A stretch of 64,000 nucleotides of DNA from Bradysia coprophila (GCF_014529535.1 NW_023503374.1:7867685-7931684), one strand, 5' to 3'; counted from the stretch's first letter, positions 1 to 10,145 are shown. Translations and numbers: made by a program. The notes: generated by a model not told the origin, from the letters alone.

Positions 1-189
1 ATAAGGAGTGCAGAAAAGTCTACAGAGAATTCTTGGTAGAGGTACAAAGTAAATCAAATTAATGTAAAAGACTTAGCATGAACTTTTATTCATGTAAAGC
101 CAAGGGTCTTACATCAAAAAATACCAAATGCCTCTTGAAGTTCACTATGAAATGAATGGCTTTACGAAATGTTTAAGTGTTGGCAAAAC

Positions 190-610
190 GCTTGATGGCA
201 CGATAACTTTAGGTCGGATTTTCATAAATTTGGCTTCAATCGACGAGGAATGAGATTTCAGATGTACAATTTCGGCATAATTATCTAGGCGTTTTTCCCA
301 AAAGAGTTTTTGATTGGTTTTTTGATGACGCGATAACGATCTGAACCGATTTTAGAAATTTTGGTTTGAATTCACTAGAAGCAAGATTTCTGAGGTTCAG
401 TTCTTTAATGGGCAATATCGACCTAATGATCTGAAAGTTACTCCTGATAGGATTTTTGCCTGATTTTTTGATGGCATGACAACTTTCCGCAGCCCTGAAC
501 CGATTATGGAAATTATATTTTTATTCGACGAAAAAAAACATTTTTGGGTATAAGTTCGTAGATGGACATTATGGTATTAATGATCTCGGCGTTATGGGAC
601 AAGTGGGTTT
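190..610. repeat. Three diverged tandem units of about 130-155 bases
   Basis: Three successive blocks begin with TGATGRCRYGAYAAC near 193, 323 and 479. They share the phrases 'CTGAACCGATT', 'GAAATT', 'TTCGACGA/TTCACTAGAA', 'AGATTTC' and 'AATGATCT' in the same order. The units are well diverged and not coding in any frame. A fourth related unit lies far away at about 51990-52135, so this is a dispersed family and not only a local duplication. Bases 1-190 before it show no other feature that I can support. Confidence 0.6.
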
Positions 611-618
611 TTTTTCAT

Positions 619-754
619 AGTACTTCATTCTCTGCGGCTTATTTTCATGTGAACCAACTTCACATTTGTCATTACAGAACAAATGTCACCATATCAAATT
701 GGTTCACATGAAAATAAGCGCAGTGACAGCAGTAACTTTATGACAGAATGTACT
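619..754. mobile_element. Small inverted-repeat element (MITE-like)
   Basis: A 21-base perfect inverted repeat (637-657 with 699-719, core CATGTGAACCAA) encloses a second small stem, ACATTTGT/ACAAATGT. The outermost ends, AGTAC...TTCT at 619 and AGAATGTACT at 745-754, also pair, but the left arm seems to have lost some bases relative to the right. There is no coding potential. The structure fits a non-autonomous DNA transposon; the superfamily cannot be told. Confidence 0.6.
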
Positions 755-1154
755 AAAATATGGGAAAACTCGATTACATTCCTTCTTAGTTTCTAAACAT
801 CATTCTCCTATTCACCAAAGAATTTTTTCCTTTTTTATAATTATGGATAGTTCTGAATCGATTTAAATTTTTTTTTTGTTCTAATCGACGAAGCATGCAA
901 TTTAATATGTCCAGTTCATGCATGTACCGTAGCACGTCGGACCAATTAAAAATCTGTCAGCCATATCTCATTATCATAACTATTGGGATGCAAAAAAAAC
1001 AACACAGTGGCAAAAAGTGAGAAAGGTATTTTTGAATATTTGTTAACTTCTTGTGGTATTATCATCTTACATATGAAGTTCAAATAATATAATATGTTCA
1101 ATGTCTTCTAATAACTTCAACAACCAAGAGATCTGAGATCTTGGGATCTACACG
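755..1154. other. Unannotated AT-rich sequence
   Basis: Homopolymer A and T runs and no open frame, repeat or signal that I can defend. Confidence 0.5.
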
Positions 1155-1362
1155 GAAAAAAATAATGTGGCTGTGGTACCCATAAGTGGACTTAGCACGG
1201 TCTTTATTTTGGCCGAGGCTGTGTGCCCCATATTGGAAAAACTGTAATGAATAAGGCTGTGAATTACTAATATTATGGGATTACTTCCCATATGATGTAC
1301 ACCTCTTAATATGGCATTTGGACCTATAATATAGATGTGTGCTTTATAATATGGGTAATAAC
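1155..1362. repeat. Array of TATTAT-cored motifs, about 20-base spacing (array A)
   Basis: Cores such as AATAATG, CATAAG, CATATTGG, GAATAAGG, TAATATTATGGG, CCCATATGAT, TTAATATGG, CTATAATAT and TATAATATGGG are centred near 1164, 1184, 1206, 1231, 1251, 1272, 1291, 1310, 1329 and 1349. The spacing is therefore 18-25 bases and mostly about 20. The array resumes for one more motif (CTCATATTTT) after the hAT insertion, at 2319-2330. The same motif style and spacing occur at 3999-4150 and 9443-9612, on both sides of the pogo-like transposase, so this is probably one end of a related element. Confidence 0.55.
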
Positions 1363-2310
1363 TAGGGTTCCCATTTTTGAATTCTGAAAAAGAGGACATT
1401 TTGGCGTCAAAAAAGAGGACAAAAAGAGGACGCTGTCACATTCAAAAAAGAGGACGAAAAGTGAATCTATGACGCGGAATTACAACGACTGTACATGTAC
1501 TTTGTACAACTATTGCGTAACTTACACCATAGTTCATGCTGAAAACAAAAATATTCAAAAATGCTCTGTTCAATATGCACTGAAGTCGTCCTGATATTCT
1601 TTTGGATTCCTTCTCAGTGATAACATCCACTCCATATTAACTGAATACAGCCTTCGTTTAACCTTATCCTTTCGTGATCTTTGGTATCTTACACAACGCT
1701 ACACTATTTTATTTCTTGTAATGCGAGCGGAGCGAAATTTTTCTTTGAGATTAAGATTTCGTTGTATTACCTTTCAGAGATTCTCTGACAGAGAAGATTA
1801 TTAGTTAATGCCGCGCAGCGAAAATTTTTCGTTCTTTCGGTATGAGCTGCATCAAATTTACTTAAAAAAGAAGAAGACCTGATAAAAGAAGGACATAGAG
1901 GATTCGACAACAAACCAGGGTCGTTGATGTCATGGAAAGAATAGCATCTCTGAAATGGAGCTGGGCGGGACATATTGCAAGAAGGACAGACGAACGTTGG
2001 ACCAAAAAGATCATGAACTGGCGACCATATAAAAGACGAGCTATAGGTAGACCACCAGAGAGATGGACAAACGGAATTAAGAATATTGCAGGTACAAACT
2101 GGCAGCAAATGGCAATGGATCCTACGAAATGGAAAGAAGTTGGAGAGGCCTACATCCAGCAGTGGATAGAAACAGACTGAAAAAGAAGAAGAAGAAGAGA
2201 TAGAGGACGTTTTCATCAAAAAAGTGAGGTTCTTAGAATTTTTGTGAAAAAGAAGAACGAGACCAAAAAAGAGGACATGTCCTCTAAAAAGAGGACGAAT
2301 GGGAATCCTA
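1363..2310. mobile_element. Non-autonomous hAT-type element with 8-bp target duplication
   Basis: The ends TAGGGTTCCCAT (left) and TAGGATTCCCAT (right, reverse complement) are imperfect terminal inverted repeats. They are bounded by identical 8-bp direct repeats GTAATAAC at 1355-1362 and 2311-2318. The subterminal regions on both sides repeat the phrase AAAAAGAGGAC several times (1386-1460 and 2218-2300). An 8-bp duplication with TAGGG-type ends is the known signature of the hAT superfamily. There is no transposase frame inside; the interior carries a LINE fragment. The element sits inside the array at 1155-1362 and is therefore younger than it. Confidence 0.8.
1899..2199 (+). pseudogene. 3' end of an RTE-type LINE reverse transcriptase
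   Basis: The frame from 1899 to the stop at 2178-2180 encodes about 93 residues, beginning RIRQQTRVVDVMERIASLKW and continuing with WAGHIARRTDERWTKK, GRPPERWT and GEAYIQQW just before the stop. These are, in order, the conserved blocks at the C-terminus of insect RTE-clade endonuclease/reverse transcriptases. A stop at 1896-1898 and the absence of any upstream RT domain show strong 5' truncation. The coding end is followed at once by a (GAA)n tail, as is usual for RTE copies, which end in short microsatellites. It lies inside the hAT element, so it either inserted there or was carried with it. It cannot move by itself. Confidence 0.8.
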
Positions 2311-2330
2311 GTAATAACCTCATATTTTGA

Positions 2331-3046
2331 CGTTTAAATAAAAAAAATGTTATTATTTTGCATGTTTTTTGCGGTCACCGCGCCGATTGATGCTTAACCC
2401 GAGAAACTAACTGAACTGAAACCTATGCTACTGATGTGCTAACTTTACTTGTGCTATGACATGTTTTTATTTTGAAGCGTTGTTATTACAATATGGACTG
2501 TGTAGCTATATTATTCGATCACAACGAAGTTTTGAACAAAACTTATGAAACATTTTACATTTGCTAGCATTTACTAATCACCATTTTTAGTCATTTTATG
2601 GAACAATTTTGGTTGTCATAATTGTTTCGAAATAGTGAAAAACAACCAAATGGTTGGTAACTTAATTGTTTTGAAAGAAAGAAAAACCAACAAAATTTGT
2701 TCAAGTCTTTTTTGGACAACCGAAAACCGAAAAATTAAAAATTGAAAGAAAAACGACCGAAAATTTGACATCATTTTTCTGGGCTTCCAAATCGAAATCT
2801 TGAACACCGAGTGTTTTCAGTTTTTTGCACATTTCCATTTTAAAAATTTTGGTTTAAGAAAATGTTGATACGCAAGTATTAAAAAAAACACAATCAAAAT
2901 GAAGCGGTAAACAAGTCGCGAAAAAAAAGTTTGAAAAGAAATATCAAAAGAATTTCCAACAAAGCCAAAGATTATGATTTTCAGAAGCCGCGTTCTCAGA
3001 AAAAGCTAGGAACCGACTAGTAACTGTCATCTTATGTATTCTTTGT
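2331..3046. other. Unannotated AT-rich sequence
   Basis: Many A/T runs and short unrelated frames. The phrase CAATATGGACTGTG near 2488 resembles the motif arrays but is isolated. No supported gene. Confidence 0.5.
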
Positions 3047-3170
3047 TAGGGTGTTAGGGAATCTCGCGCCGGGTCATTCACAATAACTTACAAAGTAACA
3101 TCTTCCTTATACAAAATGTGTCAAAATATGAATTATTGTTAATGACGCGGCGCGAGATTCCTAGCAACCA
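3047..3170. mobile_element. MITE-like inverted-repeat element with GC-rich ends
   Basis: Left GGTGTTAGGGAATCTCGCGC and right GGTTGCTAGGAATCTCGCGC (reverse complement) continue into matching GTCATT-ACAATAA tails. This gives terminal inverted repeats of about 38 bases around a short AT-rich middle. There is no coding capacity and I could not define a clear target duplication. Confidence 0.6.
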
Positions 3171-3325
3171 TTCTTAGTGCCCGACGGTTTTCACGAATGT
3201 CAGTCACTTTTACTTCTACTTCACTAACTGTTCTTCATTTTTAACAAATACTATTTACTTCGACTCGCAAAACTCTCATGAGACTTTACAGAAAAAGCCA
3301 ACATTTCTGCCACAGGTCGAGAGAT

Positions 3326-3413
3326 ATATGCAAAATACACCACCTATCTACGGCCGAGGAGCACATTTTTAGCTCACTACGAGGAAGTGGTGTATTTGCC
3401 AGTATATCGATCA
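3326..3413. repeat. Imperfect hairpin
   Basis: GATATATGCAAAATACACCAC pairs with the reverse complement of GTGGTGTATTTGCCAGTATATC across a loop of about 35 bases. The open frames seen on both strands here follow from the symmetry and are not good gene candidates. Confidence 0.5.
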
Positions 3414-3994
3414 AATCAACAAAAAGAACTACCAAAACACCTCGTTGGCTGGAGCTAGCCTCCATTTTCTTCAAAAAGTCAAGAAAAGATATGTACGAGA
3501 CTTAGTCTCACTTACTTAAGATTTGTTCCTTTCACATGAATATGAGTCCCATACAATTGCTCAATTGCTCAATTGTGAGGCTAAGTTCGAAGATGGGCGA
3601 TTTTGGGTCGACCTCTCCCGAGCTGGGGCCCCATAAGTGCTTTAACGTTTTACAAAGATTTCTCTGGCCATTTAAAGGCTACACTGGTAAGTGATACATC
3701 AAACGAAAGGTATTTACAATACCTTTTGACAAAAAAAAAGTTTATGGAAATTGGATGACCGGCTCGTGAGTTAGACCCCTTGGTGTGAACTAGGTACAGG
3801 GCGGCAAGCCGTTTTTGATTGCGCAATTTTTAAGACGTACACATTTCATAAGAATTTTACTTTACCGACGTTTACGGCCGCAGTAGACTTACGGTAAGAG
3901 TAGGGCAACGGACGAACTAGGGTCACGTGCGCAATGGATGTACGGGTTTGTACGGGGCTCAGTCGCAGCAAACGCTCCGACTGTTCTGACGGCT
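3414..3994. other. Non-coding, partly GC-richer flank
   Basis: The stretch contains a triple AATTGCTC-type repeat near 3555-3577, a small palindrome AAGGTATT/AATACCTT near 3708-3725, and a GC-richer block from about 3850 to 3995. The block leads into the motif array and may be part of the pogo-like element, but I could not fix an end. Confidence 0.4.
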
Positions 3995-3998
3995 CGTT

Positions 3999-4150
3999 TA
4001 CTTCTAAAATATGGGGTCTGTACCCTCATAATAAAGCATACAGCTATATTATGCGTAATGTACCGATAATAACGTCTACGCGCCGGTTAGTGAACACCTA
4101 CCATATATTGAACAGACTCGTACAATATTATAAACGGAACGTTATTTCTC
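3999..4150 (+). repeat. Left motif array (array B)
   Basis: TATTAT-type cores occur at about 4008, 4028, 4048, 4068, 4105, 4127 and 4144, with one weak position near 4085. The step is about 20 bases. It shares the phrase GCATACAGCT with the right array (4037 and 9584). Confidence 0.5.
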
Positions 4151-4588
4151 GATAGTGGCAATACCGTCAAGAAAATTAATAATTTTTGGTGGTAGGCCAT
4201 GCCTTATTTGATTATTTGTCAAAAACCACTTGTGACGCTATCGAACTCAATATTAGTAAATTTACGTTTTATTTGCCCGGCATAACGATATATTCGGAAA
4301 CAGATCTATAAGGTAAGAAATCAGTTTTACGAAATAGCGTTTTAAGAAGTTTAGCTGCAAACTTAATTACTTTCTATGATCGAGTTCATGGGAGAAATGT
4401 TAAGTGATCAATTTTTGAATAATTTTACTTGTGAAAATAGAACAGTTTTCTCTAAAATTAGAAATCAATTAATCGGAACTCGATTGCTCTATGTGTCCAT
4501 AACTTTGAACGTTCATCCGGACGAACGTTTGATTTTTCAAAACATCGCCTAAATGGTTGGTAAATTCTCATTCCAGTTCATCATCATT

Positions 4589-7026
4589 ATGGGACGCTGT
4601 AAGAAGCAACCAAAGAAAAGCTATTCGCAGCAACAATTATTTTCGGCGATACAGGCAGTAAGAAATGGCGCAAGTCAGTTTGCATCCGCAAAGAAATTTG
4701 GAATACCAAGATCAACTTTGTTCAACAAAATCACTGGAAAGACGTTGCTGGGAAAGAAACCCGGACCAGCAACTGTGTTGTTGCCTGAGGAAGAGCAAAC
4801 AATTGAGAATTGGGTCTTTGGACTTGCAGTTAGAGGATTTCCAGTGACCAAAAGACAATTGCTACGATCGATTCAGTTTTACCTCAACATCAACAAGCGA
4901 AAAACCATTTTTAAAAACAACATCCCAGGCCGGAAATGGTACGATTCGTTTCGTGAAAGGCATCCACTAATATCGGAAAAACTGTCTCAAAATCTCACTG
5001 TTCGAAGAGCAGCAGTGTCGGCAAATGCAATACGAGCGTGGCATGCAGAAATCGTAAAGTATTGCGAAGAGCACAGTTTGATGGATGCGTTGAAAGATCC
5101 CGAACGCGTTTTCAACATGGACGAAAAGGGTTTTATTTTGACTCCCAACAATGAGGTTGTGTTGGTAAAGAGAGGTAATAAGGCTGTCTACAATCGATCC
5201 AAAAACGATGAAAAAGAGTGCGTCACGGCATTACTGGGTGGTAGCGCTTCAGGAAAAATGACACCTCCAATGATCATCCATTCTTACAAACGGATGCCTT
5301 CCGCAGTTTTGGCAAACAATCCGGCAAAGTGGAGCGTTGGTATATCAGACAATGGTTGGCAGACTCAACAAACTTTCCACGATTACATCACAAACATTTT
5401 TTATAAATGGCTGCTGGAGGAAAAGGTACCACTCCCAGTTCTATTGTTCATCGATGGACACAAGTCGCATGTATCGTTGACTCTTAGTGACTTTTGTGCG
5501 TCCCATCACATAGAGCTGATAGCTCTACATCCGAACTCGACCCATCTTACTCAGCCTATGGACGTTGGGGTGTTTAAACCATTGAACACTTCGTGGACCA
5601 ATCAAGCGAAAGATTGGAGAATTGCCAACCAGTACGCAAAAATCGCAAAGAAGGACGTGGCTCCTATTCTTGAGAAAGCCATCAAGGCTATCAATTACGG
5701 AGAACACTTGAAAAATGCCTTCAAGAAAAGTGGCATTTTTCCATTCAATGTTGACAACATTGATCTGTCCCGAGTGCTGCCTAGCATTGAGGCTTCAGCA
5801 AGTGGGCAGGAGCAATTGTGGAACCCACAACAAGCAACTGATACGATACATGAAACAAGTGAAGAAGTAAACATTCAAAGCATGGCGCAACATCGTTTGG
5901 AACATTTTGAGAATATCTTGGGCAGCACAGTTTTGAATTCGTTTCGGTCGACTGATGTTTGGACAGGGGCGAAAGAGTATTCAATTCTCTTCACCATATG
6001 GAAACGGATGTACATCGAAGCGTTGGAGTCTATCGACACGGATACATCAGATGTGATTATTGTTGTGGATAGTGACGAAATATCCGAGAACGTCACTAAA
6101 GTCGATGGTGCAAAGTATTCATTGGTGGATGGAGCGAACAGAAGTTTGCTAATGGAAGGTAATTTAAGTCAACAAAGTTTCTGCAGCAATTTAACACTCG
6201 TTTATTCAAAAGTCGATTCACCAGTGTTCATATCAACCTTGTGCTCTGGCGACGAATCCAACGAAATTATTAAAAAAGGCAGATTCTAGTTTGTAAACAG
6301 TCCATATTTTAGGTGTCGATATCCATACTGAATCCCTTGATGCTGTGCAATTGAAACCTGATGCATCGGATTCAAATACAATTCCATCTGGTCCCGACAC
6401 TGATGACCGTGACCATTTTTCCACTGACATTATTGGAAACCAAGCTGATACATCGAGTGCAAACGCACATCCATCTGCTGCTGACAGAGACGACCGCAAG
6501 CAATGTACTGAAAAGGGAATCTATCAGTCGAAGATTGCAAAACCTACCGGTACAGATGGTAGGAATTGTCATTTGTTTACATAACTGTCCACATTCTACG
6601 ACATTGATTCTCATTCATATGACAATTAAGTAAATCATTTCGAACACTTACATTGCAGAATCCGTTGAGGTTGTTGACAAATTCAATCCAGCCGCATTCA
6701 AGGAGGCGTTTTTCTGGCCCATTGAGGAACCAAAGAAAGTCAAAAAGGCAGTTCCGAAGATTCCGTCAGTAATGTCGAGCGAGGACTGGAGAGATCACGA
6801 ACGGAAGAAAAGCGACGAGAAGCAACAGAAACAAGTTGAGCTAGACGCTCGTAAAGCTGCTCGTGCAGCTAAAAAATTGGAGGCGTCCAAAATAGCGGCC
6901 GAAAAACTTGTTTTGAAGCAAAAAAAACAGGCAGAAAAGCTGGTGGACGAAAAACGATCACCGTTTGTGGGCAGCAAGCCAAACACCCGACAGCGTCGCA
7001 CAAAGCCAATAAAAACTGGCAAATAA
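4589..7026 (+). CDS. Pogo/Tigger-like DDE transposase, three exons
   Basis: Proposed exons are 4589-6158, 6313-6558 and 6659-7026, joined in phase 1 at both introns (GAAG|GTAATT...TTTTAG|G and AGATG|GTAGGA...TTGCAG|AA). They give 727 residues. Domains in order: a psq-type helix-turn-helix (about residues 10-50, with FGIPRSTLFNKI), a CENP-B-like DNA-binding domain (about 60-130, with RKWYDSFRERHP) and a DDE domain with D178 (FNMDEKGF), D289 (LLFIDGHKSH) and D325 (LTQPMDVGVF). The last two Asp residues are 35 apart, so the triad is DD35D. Exons 2-3 add a Ser/Asp-rich linker, the block FKEAFFWP, then SSEDW and a Lys/Glu-rich coiled tail as in other insect pogo-like proteins. An earlier in-frame ATG at 4553 would add 12 residues, but MGRCKKQPKKSYS is the more natural start, and an acceptor-like TCTCATTCCAG precedes it. 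There are no stops or frameshifts, so it may be active, recently active or domesticated. A polyadenylation signal AATAAA is at 7074-7079. Confidence 0.85.
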
Positions 7027-7073
7027 ACACACGTACCGACTTTGTACACCTTTGACTGTAAAATGAACTTGAG

Positions 7074-7079
7074 AATAAA
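7074..7079 (+). terminator. Polyadenylation signal of the transposase gene
   Basis: AATAAA lies 48 bases after the stop codon, a normal distance for an insect mRNA. Confidence 0.6.
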
Positions 7080-7630
7080 AGACTTATTATACAGTTGTGA
7101 CCTTTGTTGCACTTGTTTATGCCTACTATTGTTATCACAAAATATATGCGGCTGGACCAACTAGTCTGAATTGATACTTCAATGCTGAAAGCATTATAGA
7201 CCTTACAACCTTTCACACAAAATTACAACAAGGTCTAAGAGATGTTTAATTCGGATTCTCTCTCTATCTCTCTCTAAGTAAATTGTAAGGGCATGTTACG
7301 TTTGGAACATCCAACAAAAATATCTTTTTTTATAAAACGAAAGAGCAGAATATCGAAAATTGTTTAAAAACAGGTTTTATCGCTTTAGTATCAACCCGTG
7401 CGAAATTTAGGACACACGTTCTGAGTTTTTGGAACAAAGACGATCATTTTGTCTAATAATGTACACATATGTATCGGACGAATTATTTTTCTAATTACTG
7501 TCATAGGCTATATTTTCTCTGTAAAATTCCATTTACTTCGATTTCTAATAATATTGACGATTTCAAAATTATTACTCAAGGTAAAAAAATACGTCAGAAA
7601 TGACAGTAAAACAAAACTAAATATGACAAT
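7080..7630. other. 3' flank of transposase gene
   Basis: AT-rich sequence with a CT microsatellite at about 7258-7275. No gene recognised. It is presumably internal to the pogo-like element. Confidence 0.4.
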
Positions 7631-8056
7631 GCATTACTCTTAGAGTAATTATACCTAGAGAGGAAATTGCGAACAGAATTACGTAAAATTTGTGGTCCCG
7701 ACATGAAATACGCAATATTTGATAGTGTGAGTTTTTCCCTACTAAATTGGTGGGCAAATTAGCGCGAAAAATTTAAATGTGCCTACTAGAAGGATTAATT
7801 TTTTTTTAAACCAATTTGAGAACCTTTTACATACAGTTACCACCGATATCAACAAACACAACGAAAATAATGGAAATTGACACGTGTTGTTTTATGCAGC
7901 AAATTAGTTGTGCAATTGCACATTACACAACGAAGAGAAATGTCTGAAAATTGCTTGCATCGAAAGATGGAAGTAATAGATTTGATATGATGGGATTATA
8001 GTCCTGGGAAGGTTTTAATGAAATAAAACAAAACGATGTTGAAACAACATTATATT

Positions 8057-8428
8057 TTATTGGCCAGCAAATAAAGTAACTTTTGTGTTACTTGCACGCA
8101 CAAATTTTCTGTGAAGCTCGGTGCTTCGCAATTTTCCAATGTGGAATAATTTCACTCGCAGATATTCTTCAATTATTGCCTTGATTAACAAATACCGGTG
8201 GTTTTCTAGCGGACCACACTCTTTAATATGTTCGTCCATATTATCAAGCAATTTAGTTGGAACATCGCGAATGCATTTATTCAATAGTCGCAGATACATT
8301 TGCGCTTCACTCAATCGGTTTTCTGTTTCTACTGTGTGCAGATTCTTTTCAGCGATTCGGCAGAGCACAACAACTTCCAAGACTGGATTACAAAGCCCTA
8401 CAAACTGACCATAATTTTTTCGTTTCAC
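8057..8428 (-). pseudogene. Remnant of the C-terminal end of the P-type transposase frame
   Basis: This 123-codon open frame follows the THAP gene in a different frame, overlaps its stop, and begins only with GTG. It contains ENHRYLLIKAIIEEYLRVKL and ends KVTLFAGQ, which reminds me of the C-termini of insect THAP/P-type transposases; that is recollection, not a search. The frame change at 8425-8428 fits a deletion that removed the middle of the original gene. An AATAAA on the minus strand overlaps the stop (8056-8061). It is probably untranslated. Confidence 0.4.
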
Positions 8429-9208
8429 GAGTGCTCGTCATCACGCACATCACCAGGATAACACAGACGTCTTCCTCGTCTCGGTGGGTCAATCGTCTCT
8501 TGCTTTTCGCTAATGTTGTCAATGTAGACGTGGCTACTTCCTGTCTTTGGAGTTGTCGGTGACCGAGTCATGCACATTGCATATCTATTATTTTTCAGTT
8601 CGATATTGACACTCTTGGGCTCATTTTGAATTGCTGCTGTTGATGATCTAACAAGAACGAATTTGTATATATAAGCTGTAATAAGCTTAAGTTAAAGCTC
8701 TGTCTTACGGTGGTTGAATTTGCATAGTAAGTACATCGGTGTTAATGTCGTCACCACACTCCATAGACTCTTCTTCTTCTAAATATTCAACATCGATGCT
8801 GCCAGAACCATTTTAGAAGTTAAAAAAATGTTTCTTTAGGTAAATTTGGTTTATGGATTCTAAATTTGCCAGACAGACCTCTCATCATACACGTAATTCA
8901 AACAAACTGTTGGTATGGCCCCTTTCTTCAGAACATTCCGTGAACCGTTCCTTTTAATATCCTGTTCTGCGAAGTGTTTCTCACAAACCCTAGCATATTT
9001 ACTAGGCTCCGTTGTTTGCTCATTTAGTTGGAAAATTTTCTCCAGCCAATATTGGGCTTCAGTCTCATTCGAAGGAAAACTACAAATCAACAAACTAATA
9101 CAACTCGAGCATTTTTTTATTATGCGGATAAAATTACCGGAAAAATGAACAGGCATTTCCCTTGACTCCTTTACTTTGGCATCCCCTGCTGAAGCACGTT
9201 TGCACCAT
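8425..9208 (-). CDS. Truncated THAP-domain protein, four exons (possible repressor)
   Basis: On the minus strand the exons 9208-9138, 9079-8879, 8798-8709 and 8647-8425 join cleanly. All introns are GT-AG (58, 80 and 61 bases), the phases match and there is no internal stop. They give 194 residues. Residues 1-80 are a complete THAP zinc finger: CFSRGC, FFRFP, the conserved W, then ARVCEKHF and LKKGAIPT. An acidic stretch follows (EYLEEEESMECGDD). Near the end comes RRGRRLCYPGDVRDDEH, a phrase typical of insect THAP/P-type proteins, and then a stop where related proteins continue to a coiled coil and catalytic domain. The product would bind DNA but not catalyse transposition, as with the Drosophila KP repressor. 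That role is inference. Confidence 0.7.
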
Positions 9209-9442
9209 ATTTTATGTATAATAATAGGTATTTATTGCGAACGATTTGTCAACAAGAATTTCAAAATTACGCGTTTTGGAAAATACAAAACTGACAACAA
9301 TCAAAATTTTCAACGCCTACATGTGTTAGTGAAAAGCTCTACGTAAAATTGTACGAAATGTGAATCTTACACAAACTGATGTCGGGACCACATTTTATCG
9401 TACGAAATTCCTCTCTAGGTATAATTACTCTAAGGCATTACT

Positions 9443-9612
9443 CGTTCCATATTAGGCGCAGAGACGTTATGTGTCTCTAGTCCATATTATGGGTATACAG
9501 CTTATGTTATAGGTACATTAACCATATCAAGCAAATATGGGCTCAGTTGCCATAATATTATGGATCTCTTACCTATATTATAAGGCATACAGCTCCAATA
9601 TCCGTCACACAG
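9443..9612 (-). repeat. Right motif array (array C)
   Basis: Cores CATATTAG, TTATGTG, CATATTATGGG, TATGTTATAGG, CATATC, ATAATATTATGG, CTATATTATAAGG and CAATATCC are centred near 9451, 9470, 9487, 9507, 9526, 9556, 9577 and 9597. The array begins directly after the target duplication of the P-type element. Its outer end aligns, in reverse complement, with the outer end of the left array. Confidence 0.5.
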
Positions 9613-10002
9613 CAATTGTCGAAAAAACTTTTTTTTAAGGGTAGTTGTTAGAATGGTTGAAAAGAAAAATAGTTGAAATGTCTTTGTCGAAGTCGATAAG
9701 TGTGAAAAATTAGGTAATTTTCGACCATCGTTTAGGCAGCTCAAACGCAGAGCCTATTTTGGTAAATTTATTTAAAGAAATTTGCCAAAGCTTACCAAAA
9801 TTTTGGCTAAATTTAGGAAATTTTGATGACTTTCGGTAAAGTTTGTCGAATTTTTCATAGTAAATTTACCAGAAATAGACCCTGTTTCTCAATTTTTTAA
9901 AGTGGATCTGGTGACACTGATTCAAAGTAATCCTACTATAATCAGTTTAATCCTATCAATTTTGAATAGAACTGCTCGAGCATTAGCCTTTAGTAATCAC
10001 TA
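9613..10002. other. Unannotated sequence
   Basis: AT-rich, with several repeats of AAATTTACC/GGTAAATTT-type phrases at 9757-9880 that may be the worn edge of another repeat. No gene. Confidence 0.4.
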
Positions 10003-10145
10003 AATCTGTTACTTCTTTTGTTTTAAGTGTAGCCTGGTCCTAAACGCAGAATTATTTATTTCACCTGTCTTAACATAAGTTTTGCTATATAAGACACCTA
10101 TCTGGCCATAGACTATCACCTATTTTTATCTCCTGCAAGCTGATA
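10003..10145 (+). repeat. Dispersed repeat DR, copy 1
   Basis: Shares in order AAATCTGTTACTTCTTTTG, TAACATAA, CTATATAAGAC, CATAG-TATCACC and TATTTTTATC with the other DR copies in this window. The second TTACTTC block is replaced here by unrelated bases. Confidence 0.5.

Larger units (their letters stand above)
7639..9434 (-). mobile_element. P-superfamily-like element with 8-bp target duplication
   Basis: Terminal inverted repeats begin CTTAGAGTAATTATACCTAG at both ends and match for about 27 bases. A second matching block, TGTGGTCCCGACAT, lies further in on each side (about 7690 and 9380). Identical 8-bp direct repeats GCATTACT flank it at 7631-7638 and 9435-9442. An 8-bp duplication together with a THAP-domain gene inside is the known combination for P-type elements. 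The element is about 1.8 kb, much shorter than a full P element needs, so the catalytic part has been lost. It interrupts the right side of the pogo-like element. Confidence 0.8.
3995..9612 (+). mobile_element. Pogo/Tigger-like DNA transposon with motif-array ends (boundaries approximate)
   Basis: A complete-looking transposase gene (4589-7026) lies between two arrays of TATTAT-cored motifs at about 20-base spacing, 3999-4150 and 9443-9612. Read inward from each end the arrays align: left AAATATGGGGTCTGTACCC and right (reverse complement) GATATTGGAGCTGTATGCC. I therefore treat them as inverted subterminal regions of one element. About 1.8 kb of this span is a later P-type insertion (7639-9442). 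I could not find a convincing target duplication, so the exact ends are unproven. The inverted, spaced sites may be binding sites for the psq/CENP-B-like domain of the transposase; that is inference. Confidence 0.55.

Noticed and set aside
3278..3505. Mirrored open frames on both strands
   Set aside because: Caused by the hairpin at 3326-3413.
6345..6633. Separate small genes downstream of the transposase
   Set aside because: One frame is exon 2 of the transposase and the others are its shadows; phases and splice sites join it to exons 1 and 3.
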